This document shows positions 5,546 through 10,420 of a stretch of DNA of 10,420 nt, one piece after another. The notes beneath the pieces were generated by a model. It was not told where the DNA came from and did not search any database. It saw nothing but the letters and a program-made list of their open reading frames with translations. Positions within the stretch are counted from its first letter, which is position 1. Every line of letters begins with the position of its first letter. The DNA comes from an uncultured Lachnospiraceae bacterium (lineage in GTDB: Bacteria; Bacillota_A; Clostridia; Lachnospirales; Lachnospiraceae), in assembly GCA_910585855.1 (NCBI GenBank), contig CAJUGZ010000152.1:1-10420 (forward strand), given 5' to 3'. The position numbers were made by a program, and so were the translations under genes.

Positions 5546-7309
5546 TTACTTTTTAGCTGATTCTGGAAGTGTAGTTGTTTGTCCGTTTTGATAAGCCTTT
5601 AAACGTGCATCTATAATTTCCTGATACCCAGCCTCCAAATACCGATTCTTAAAATCTTCATATAATGTATCAAATTCGGCTGGATCGCATTTAACCAATG
5701 TTACATAATATTCTTGGAACAAACTCAGCAAAGAAGAAGTATATTCTGATTCTTCTTCAATTGTCATAGCAAATACTGGATCAGAATATGCCCATCCATT
5801 ATTGGCAATTTCCTGAAGTTCATTATAATTATCCAATAAAGCCTGTTCAAAATCCTGCGGCAGTCCCTGTGGAGTAATCGCTTTAATTGACTGTTCGATT
5901 GTATCGTTTACCTTCGAAGCATGAGCAATACAAGTCATATCAATATTGCAGTTATGATTTAACATCTCTTCTCCACGATAATCACCATCTACTACCGGAA
6001 TACCATCTTCATCCAATGTATAAGTAACACCTTCAATACCATTTTCCATTACAAATAAAGTATCTTCCTGAACCATCCATTCCATATACATCCATGCTGC
6101 TTTTAATTCATCTTCTGTTGCAAGATTACTGAAACCAATAATCATACCAAATGGATTATCTGCCCGAAGCGTTGGCATATCTACTACGCCTTCTTCTACT
6201 GCCATATAATTAGAAGCAACTGCTAATTCTGCATCTGGGTTATTCTCGTAAAATGCAGTCAGCCAGTCTACATTTGCCGACATATACCCGCCATACTGAA
6301 AGATTTTTCCGTTAATAAAATCTGCTTTAATATCTGTTTCATATTGGAAAAGATCAAACTCTGGATTCAAGAAACCTGCATGAAATTCTGCATTTCCTCT
6401 CTTTAAAAACTTATAAGTCGGCTCCCATGACAAAGAACCTGTTCCTAAACTAGAGTGCTGTATCCATTCTTCTTCACTAATCGGGAATTCACGATATGGG
6501 AAGTTTCTTGTATAAGCATCATTTTGCAGTGCTGCCAACATAAGTTCTCCAGAACCCGGATGTTCACAGAGACCTGCCTCCATTATCTTTGTTAAAGCAT
6601 CCGTATATTCTGCATAATTTGTTGGAACATGATCATAACCCACTTGCTTTAACCAGTCCATACGAACAAATCTTACATATGTATAAGGGGTATTATAATA
6701 AGGTCTTTCCGATAATACAAAATAAGTTTCTCCATTTATATCTGTATATCTCAACTGATCATTTTCTACCATCTTATTATAATAAGTCGGTGCAACCTCT
6801 GCAAATTTATCCAAATCAATTACCTGCATTGCCCCATCATTTGCCCACTCTGCTACCTTTGGATAGTCATATTCCATTAAGATAGTCGGCGTTTGATCCC
6901 CTGCAATTAACATAGAATATCTTGTCATAACATCACCACGAGGAATTGGCACATATTGTACTTCAATATTGTATTTATCTCCAAATTCCGTCTGTACCCA
7001 CTTTGTCCAATAATTATCGTCTACTGCAGGATAACCCTCTTTGGAACGATCATATACAGGAACTGTAATTTTTACCCGATCGGCAAATGGTGTCCATGCA
7101 TCCATTCCTGTTGCATCCGATGAAACCGCCGTTGTAGTTTGTTCTTGCTGTGAAGATGCCGCTGTCGTAGTAGTTGCCGGTTCAGTGGCTGCTGTTGTAG
7201 TAGCTGCTGTTGTCGGATCTGGATTTGAACCGCCGCATCCAGCCAAACTTCCCATTACCATTGCACTTACCACTGCAAAAACAGAGAGTCTTTTTAAGTT
7301 TTTCTTCAT
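5546..7309 (-). CDS. Lipoprotein extracellular solute-binding protein of a CUT1 sugar importer (LplA/YtcQ type)
   Basis: Captures oligosaccharide outside the cell and delivers it to the two permeases encoded upstream. The N terminus has a lysine-rich start, a hydrophobic stretch and a lipobox LAGC with lipidated Cys25. A low-complexity Thr/Ala/Ser-rich tether (about residues 33-65) follows before the mature domain begins at DAWTPFADRVKITVPVYD. The VRFVRMDWLKQVGYD segment is typical of the large LplA/YtcQ-type binding proteins. The frame is open to 7495, but the start is the ATG at 7309: it has AAAGGAGG (7327-7320) upstream and gives a proper lipoprotein signal, whereas the longer form would hide the signal and overlap the permease. 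That gives 587 aa. It is the last gene of the operon, with its own strong promoter in the 119-nt gap. Repeat copy 3 follows 30 nt after the stop. The exact sugar is inferred from the GH105 neighbour. Confidence 0.92.
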   Translation of the reverse strand: MKKNLKRLSVFAVVSAMVMGSLAGCGGSNPDPTTAATTTAATEPATTTTAASSQQEQTTTAVSSDATGMDAWTPFADRVKITVPVYDRSKEGYPAVDDNYWTKWVQTEFGDKYNIEVQYVPIPRGDVMTRYSMLIAGDQTPTILMEYDYPKVAEWANDGAMQVIDLDKFAEVAPTYYNKMVENDQLRYTDINGETYFVLSERPYYNTPYTYVRFVRMDWLKQVGYDHVPTNYAEYTDALTKIMEAGLCEHPGSGELMLAALQNDAYTRNFPYREFPISEEEWIQHSSLGTGSLSWEPTYKFLKRGNAEFHAGFLNPEFDLFQYETDIKADFINGKIFQYGGYMSANVDWLTAFYENNPDAELAVASNYMAVEEGVVDMPTLRADNPFGMIIGFSNLATEDELKAAWMYMEWMVQEDTLFVMENGIEGVTYTLDEDGIPVVDGDYRGEEMLNHNCNIDMTCIAHASKVNDTIEQSIKAITPQGLPQDFEQALLDNYNELQEIANNGWAYSDPVFAMTIEEESEYTSSLLSLFQEYYVTLVKCDPAEFDTLYEDFKNRYLEAGYQEIIDARLKAYQNGQTTTLPESAKK

Positions 7310-7361
7310 AATTGCTTTTCCTCCTTTAAATTCTTTAACAATAGAATTTGTTTTTTTATAG

Positions 7362-7379
7362 AAAATCTTTTCAGATTTT
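7362..7379 (-). promoter_or_regulatory. 5'-leader hairpin of the binding-protein mRNA
   Basis: AAAATCT and AGATTTT form a seven-pair stem closing a GAAA tetraloop on the minus strand, a few bases after the predicted transcription start and about 50 nt before the start codon. It is not followed by a T-run on that strand, so it is not an intrinsic terminator. A 5' stem of this kind could stabilise the message (inference). Confidence 0.4.
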
Positions 7380-7388
7380 GCTATCCTA

Positions 7389-7417
7389 ACTATAACATAT
7401 GTTCTATTTCTCGTCAA
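7389..7417 (-). promoter_or_regulatory. Strong sigma-A promoter for the binding-protein gene, with palindrome
   Basis: Minus-strand -35 TTGACG (7417-7412) and -10 TATAGT (7394-7389) are separated by 17 bases; each matches five of six consensus positions, and TG at the extended -10 position adds strength. The -35 box begins 11 nt after the upstream permease stop codon. A perfect 10-bp palindrome AACATATGTT (7403-7394) covers the end of the spacer and the first -10 base, a position where a repressor would block transcription. The predicted leader is about 73 nt. Confidence 0.7.
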
Positions 7418-7428
7418 TCTGCACAATT

Positions 7429-8358
7429 TTAACCCTTTACTGCACCAACCATAACTCCTTTTACAAAATATTTCTGAACAAATGGATAAATACATAAAAT
7501 CGGTACAGTTGCAAACATAACTGCTGCTGCTTGATAAATTTCAGGTGTATTGGTTGCCGCCGAGCCTTCCGAAAGTGACGTTGCCGAATCGGCTGCATTT
7601 CGAACCATATTGCTTAATAAAAGCTGAATCGGCTGCAATGACTTGGTTGTAATATAATACTGTGCATCTGCAAATGCATTCCACCGTCCTACTGCATAGA
7701 ACAATAACAGTGTTGCAATAATCGATTTGGAAAGCGGAAGTACAATCCGAAATAAAATTTGAAAATTGGTTGCCCCATCCAAAAACGCTGATTCTTCCAA
7801 ACTGTCTGGAATAGAGGACTGGAAAAAACTCCTCATAATCAACATATTATATGGTGAAAAAATCAAAGGAAAAATCAAAACCCACATCGTATCTAATAAT
7901 TTCAGATCCTTATATAACAGATACGTTGGGATTAAGCCTGCACTAAAATACATCGGCACCATGAAGACAAAAGAAAAAAATGTTCTTCCTTTTAATCGTT
8001 TCTTTGAAAGCGGATAGGCAGCACATGTACAAACAATTAAACCTAACAGAGTAAAAATAACTGTCATATAAACAGAATAAATCATCGCATGAGTAAGCTG
8101 TCCATCTTTAAAAATTGTTTCATACATACTGAAATTAAATCCTTTTGCCACAAAATACACTTCTTTTGCCATAACTGCATTGCTGGAACTAACGGATTTT
8201 GCCAATAGATGAACAAACGGAGCAATACAAGTTAGGCTTAATATTCCTATAAACAGCATAATTAAAATATCACCGATTTTTACTTTTTCAACACCATGCG
8301 GTGTACCATCACGTGATTTTTCATCGTCCATTACAGCCGCTTCTTTTTTCTTTGCCAT
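7429..8358 (-). CDS. CUT1 ABC transporter permease, LplC/YtcP type (MalG-like)
   Basis: Second membrane subunit of the oligosaccharide importer. About six membrane segments (roughly 28-52, 92-117, 126-148, 155-178, 211-228, 277-296). The cytoplasmic EAA loop that docks the ATPase is LEESAFLDGATNFQILFRIVLP (187-208, shown here for position). The C-terminal KGVMVGAVKG ending is characteristic of LplC/YtcP proteins. Its 309 aa is the usual length. The start ATG at 8358 follows AAGGAGGGG, which overlaps the stop codon of the upstream permease; the gap is only 12 nt, so the two are co-translated at matched levels. Both permeases open with MAKKK. Confidence 0.93.
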   Translation of the reverse strand: MAKKKEAAVMDDEKSRDGTPHGVEKVKIGDILIMLFIGILSLTCIAPFVHLLAKSVSSSNAVMAKEVYFVAKGFNFSMYETIFKDGQLTHAMIYSVYMTVIFTLLGLIVCTCAAYPLSKKRLKGRTFFSFVFMVPMYFSAGLIPTYLLYKDLKLLDTMWVLIFPLIFSPYNMLIMRSFFQSSIPDSLEESAFLDGATNFQILFRIVLPLSKSIIATLLLFYAVGRWNAFADAQYYITTKSLQPIQLLLSNMVRNAADSATSLSEGSAATNTPEIYQAAAVMFATVPILCIYPFVQKYFVKGVMVGAVKG

Positions 8359-8370
8359 ATTTTCCCCTCC

Positions 8371-9321
8371 TTATATCAATCCGTCTTCACCAAGCATTTT
8401 TGCAATTCGGTCAGATATAATTACCATCAGCAGACCTACGGCAGACTGGAATAAAACCACAGCGGTTGCCCTGCTGAAATTTCCTCCTGAAAGTCCTTTA
8501 TCATAAATATAGATTGCTAACTGGTACTGAAAATCACGTACTTGTGTGTTATCAAAAGTATACAATCTTTCAAAATTACTGCCCATCAATCCACGCCCTA
8601 GATTCATAATTAATAGGGTTACTGTCGTACTTTTAATCCCCGGCAATGTAATATGCCACATTTTCTGCCAGCGATTTGCACCGTCAATTCCGGCTGCCTC
8701 ATAAAGTTCTGCACTGATATTGGTAATCGCAGCAAGATAAATAATACTTCCCCAACCCATTGACTGCCATACACCGATAATAATATAGGTAACTGCCCAA
8801 TGCCATTTTTCTGTCAGAAACGGAATTCCTTTTTCAATAATTCCATGATTCATAAGCCATATATTTACCAAACCTGTGGATGGACGAAACATAGTATATG
8901 CTACATTTGCTACAATAGCCCATGACAGAAAATGCGGAAGATATAAAATAGTCTGTGTTACCTTTTTAAATCTTGGATACCGAAGTTCATTCAGCATTAA
9001 AGCTAAAATAATCGGCATCGGAAATCCAACCAGCAAATCAATAATATTAAAGATAAGGGAATTTTTTAATGCTCGTTTAAAATCGGCATCTTTAAAGATT
9101 TTTACAAATATATCCCATCCTACCCATTCACTTCCTTTATAGCCTTTTGCCGGCTTATAATTCATAAACGCCATACGAAGTCCCGGATAAGCTGCATAGT
9201 TAAAAATAATAACTAATGCAAGCGGAATGAGCAAAAGCACATAAAGCTGCCAATCACGTTTTATATAGAAGCCGATTCCTCTTTTTCGTGGCTGGTATGG
9301 GGACTGTTTTTTCTTTGCCAT
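8371..9321 (-). CDS. CUT1 ABC transporter permease, LplB/YteP type (MalF-like)
   Basis: First gene of the import operon and partner of the LplC-type subunit. Its 316 aa includes about six membrane segments (roughly 25-46, 85-110, 121-144, 176-199, 231-247, 286-306). The ATPase-docking EAA loop includes ELYEAAGIDGANRWQKMWHI (205-224) followed by TLPGI. The motif LPHFLSWAIVANV and the large periplasm-side loop with STGLVN are typical of LplB/YteP. The start ATG at 9321 has AGGAGG seven bases upstream. No ATPase gene occurs in the window; importers of this type in Firmicutes use a shared MsmX-like ATPase encoded elsewhere. Substrate inferred from the GH105 gene as unsaturated uronate oligosaccharide. 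Confidence 0.94.
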   Translation of the reverse strand: MAKKKQSPYQPRKRGIGFYIKRDWQLYVLLLIPLALVIIFNYAAYPGLRMAFMNYKPAKGYKGSEWVGWDIFVKIFKDADFKRALKNSLIFNIIDLLVGFPMPIILALMLNELRYPRFKKVTQTILYLPHFLSWAIVANVAYTMFRPSTGLVNIWLMNHGIIEKGIPFLTEKWHWAVTYIIIGVWQSMGWGSIIYLAAITNISAELYEAAGIDGANRWQKMWHITLPGIKSTTVTLLIMNLGRGLMGSNFERLYTFDNTQVRDFQYQLAIYIYDKGLSGGNFSRATAVVLFQSAVGLLMVIISDRIAKMLGEDGLI

Positions 9322-9570
9322 ATTCCTTCCTCCTGTTTTCTGGCAGGCAGCATGTCCTTTATACTTTACTTCCTTTCTATCTATGAAGTTGTATAATTTG
9401 TATGAACCTGCCTATATTTTATCTCTTTCTACCATCATTTTACCGAATTAAGAGAGCAATTTCTAGTTAATTTTATATTAATATCTTGCGTTTTCGACCA
9501 TTTTATTGTAAATATTTTTTGTTTTTCGGTTATTTTAGTAAAATACATTTGAATTTACTTTCTATTTTTT
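9322..9570 (-). promoter_or_regulatory. ABC operon upstream region with weak promoter candidates
   Basis: About 250 nt of AT-rich DNA upstream of the permease operon. The better candidate is TAGAAA (9465-9460), 17-base spacer, TAAAAT (9442-9437) on the minus strand; another is TGGTCG, 17 bases, TATAAA just upstream. A direct repeat TTGTATAAT/TTGTATGAA (plus strand, 9390-9407) lies between these and the start codon and could be a regulator site. None is strong. No catabolite-repression (cre) site was found by eye. Confidence 0.3.
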
Positions 9571-9749
9571 TGAAACGGGAGGACGCCAAAAGCCAAATAG
9601 AGATCTATTCCGAGCCCGCTTACGCTTAGCATTTCCTCGTAGCGGACACATAAGGCACGAAAATACCGTGCCTAAGTGCCGACGGGAAATGATGACTCTG
9701 CATAGATCTCCATTCAGCTTCCGGCTGTGTACTCCAGACCGAAAAAATT
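9571..9749 (-). repeat. Palindromic repeat copy 4 (sense strand minus)
   Basis: Arms at 9586-9608 and 9702-9724 (23 bp) carry five mismatches, and all five are G-U pairs when read as minus-strand RNA but A-C clashes on the plus strand. The core matches the other copies: GTCATCATTTCCCGTCGGC, an inner hairpin (plus-strand AGGCACG 9653-9659 with CGTGCCT 9667-9673, sense loop GTATTTT), CGCTACGAGG, GGAAATGCTAAGCG and TAAGCGGGCTCGG. It shares arm family, the border TTCGGTCTGGAGTACACAGC and orientation with copy 1, about 7.15 kb away. It lies in the divergent region between the ABC operon and the small plus-strand gene. Confidence 0.92.
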
Positions 9750-9783
9750 GTAATTGTAATGATTTAACAATATATAAAATACG

Positions 9784-9813
9784 TTGTATCCATCCCAATA
9801 TTTGTGATAAAAT
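9784..9813 (+). promoter_or_regulatory. Candidate promoter for the small plus-strand gene
   Basis: TTGTAT (9784-9789), an 18-base spacer and TAAAAT (9808-9813, five of six consensus bases) preceded by TGA as an extended -10 element. Transcription would start about 25-30 nt before the start codon and just outside repeat copy 4, so this gene's transcript should not include the repeat. Confidence 0.5.
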
Positions 9814-9845
9814 TAAAACCATAAATTCAAAAAGGAGTAAACTAT

Positions 9846-10256
9846 ATGGATTATCAAAAAACCGATAAAGAATTATTAATAGAAAAATACGGATTAAAAC
9901 ATGAAGATCATGCATGGTATTCTGAAAAGGAAAATTCCCATAAACACTTAATCTTTAAAGATACCTTTTTTGAACGCACTGACATCATTGGTCTTTTATT
10001 TCGTATTAATAAACTGTGTATGGCAAAAGTAAAATACTTTCGAAAAAATATTGAAAAATACGAACCTCTAAAATATGATTACAAAAAAGGATTTCTTGCC
10101 GTCCCACTATGGGATGCTGATTTTTTAAGACATCGTGCCTCAGGATTTATTCTCGACTTTCGTTATCTCCAAACGATTACCGTTTATAACGATTTTGTCG
10201 TTTTATGCAAAGAATTAGAATCCTTTGAATCAATAAAAAAATCAGAAAAATTTTGA
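9846..10256 (+). CDS. Small hypothetical protein, family not recognised
   Basis: A 136-aa soluble protein with no signal peptide or membrane segment. The start ATG at 9846 has AAAGGAG eight bases upstream, and a plausible promoter precedes it, so the gene is probably real. The N-terminal half is rich in Lys, Glu and His (KYGLKHEDHAWYSEKENSHK); a central cluster of basic and aromatic residues (KVKYFRKNIEKYEPLKYDYK) leads to a more hydrophobic C-terminal part (GFLAVPLWDADFLRHRASGF, then DFRYLQTITVYNDFVVLCKE). The DNA is more AT-rich than the neighbouring genes, and it is the only gene on the plus strand, next to a repeat copy; both hint at accessory origin. Small size and charge would fit an immunity or regulatory protein, but nothing in the sequence demonstrates that. 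Confidence 0.75.
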   Translation: MDYQKTDKELLIEKYGLKHEDHAWYSEKENSHKHLIFKDTFFERTDIIGLLFRINKLCMAKVKYFRKNIEKYEPLKYDYKKGFLAVPLWDADFLRHRASGFILDFRYLQTITVYNDFVVLCKELESFESIKKSEKF

Positions 10257-10291
10257 CGAAATTCTTTTTTATTCCGGCAGGAAAAATCAGC

Positions 10292-10317
10292 CAGATGCGG
10301 GAACGGTGAACCATCTG
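10292..10317. other. Hairpin downstream of the small gene
   Basis: CAGATG (10292-10297) and CATCTG (10312-10317) can pair around a 14-nt loop. It is not followed by a T-run on either strand and matches no RNA class I recognise. It belongs to a hairpin-dense stretch (10257-10420) after the last gene. Confidence 0.3.
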
Positions 10318-10329
10318 CAGTGACTTCGG

Positions 10330-10358
10330 AAAAAAGTTAGAAGTTCTTGGACTTCTGC
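10330..10358 (-). terminator. Intrinsic terminator on the minus strand
   Basis: On the minus strand GCAGAAGT, loop, ACTTCT is followed by AACTTTTTT, ending at 10330. It would end a leftward transcript entering from right of the window, facing the small plus-strand gene. It matches the plus-strand reading of the hairpin at 74-101 at 24 of 29 positions by hand comparison. On the plus strand no T-run follows, so it is not a good terminator for the small gene. Confidence 0.55.
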
Positions 10359-10372
10359 TCAAAAAACTAAGA

Positions 10373-10412
10373 TTTTTTTCACATCCTGCTTCCATGCAGG
10401 GTGTGAAAAAAA
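10373..10412. other. Long T-stem-A palindrome at the right edge
   Basis: Seven T residues and CACATCCTGC (10373-10389) pair with GCAGGGTGTG and seven A residues (10396-10412), a 17-pair stem with one T-G pair around a six-base loop. The T-run precedes and the A-run follows the stem on both strands, the opposite of an intrinsic terminator, so terminator function is doubtful. The window stops eight bases later, and what follows may explain it. Confidence 0.55.
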
Positions 10413-10420
10413 AGGGGCGT

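Noticed and set aside
7041..7361. Plus-strand open frame rich in Val and Ala
   Set aside because: It is the antisense of the Thr/Ala-rich tether of the binding protein; low-complexity codons keep the frame open.
7310..7495. 62-residue N-terminal extension of the binding protein
   Set aside because: It would bury the lipoprotein signal and overlap the permease gene. The ATG at 7309 has an excellent ribosome site and a promoter lies in the gap.
9470..9520. Possible catabolite-repression (cre) site around CGAAAACGCAAG
   Set aside because: It departs from the cre consensus at several fixed positions and lacks the required symmetry.
2415..9749. CRISPR array as an explanation of the repeats
   Set aside because: Copies are 150-190 bp, palindromic, kilobases apart and in both orientations, with no regular spacers.
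9562..9915. Minus-strand open frame of 117 codons
   Set aside because: Mostly repeat copy 4 read in translation, and it overlaps the well-supported start of the plus-strand gene at 9846.

Overview
The window looks like chromosome from a low-GC, Gram-positive gut anaerobe, most likely a Lachnospiraceae-type member of the Clostridia. This is inferred from strong AGGAGG-type ribosome binding sites, AT-rich intergenic DNA, a bile salt hydrolase of the Firmicutes type, and an LplB/LplC-type sugar importer that has no ATPase of its own. Seven of the eight protein-coding genes lie on the minus strand; only a small gene of unknown function at the right end is on the plus strand.

Layout, left to right. 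Positions 1-195 are a short GC-rich stretch ending in a two-way terminator hairpin. Next come tcdA (tRNA t6A dehydratase) and glpK (glycerol kinase), a translationally coupled pair read leftward. Positions 2379-3145 hold no gene; they contain two copies of a palindromic repeat, a decayed fragment of a third, and an IS200/IS605-like hairpin. Then come a bile salt hydrolase, a GH105 unsaturated glucuronyl/galacturonyl hydrolase, a third repeat copy, and a three-gene ABC import operon (LplB-type permease, LplC-type permease, lipoprotein binding protein). A non-coding stretch with a fourth repeat copy and the small plus-strand gene finish the window.

The GH105 enzyme and the CUT1 importer fit one job: taking up unsaturated uronate-containing oligosaccharides (pectin/rhamnogalacturonan or a similar polyuronide) and cleaving them in the cytoplasm. 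The ATPase would be a shared MsmX-type protein encoded elsewhere. The binding protein gene is last in the operon and has its own near-consensus promoter, which would make it more abundant than the permeases. Bile salt hydrolase beside a pectin-type uptake locus suggests a host-gut accessory cassette.

The most unusual content is the repeat family: four copies of about 150-190 bp (2415-2601, 2976-3145, 5369-5515, 9571-9749) and probably a fifth decayed piece. Each copy has a conserved core of about 100 nt inside long inverted arms. The arm sequence differs between loci, yet each copy keeps its two arms complementary. An inner hairpin also covaries, and most arm mismatches become G-U pairs on one strand only. 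This points to a structured RNA or palindromic mobile element that I do not recognise. Two copies (2415-2601 and 9571-9749) are close relatives in the same orientation and bracket the bile salt hydrolase/GH105/ABC cassette.
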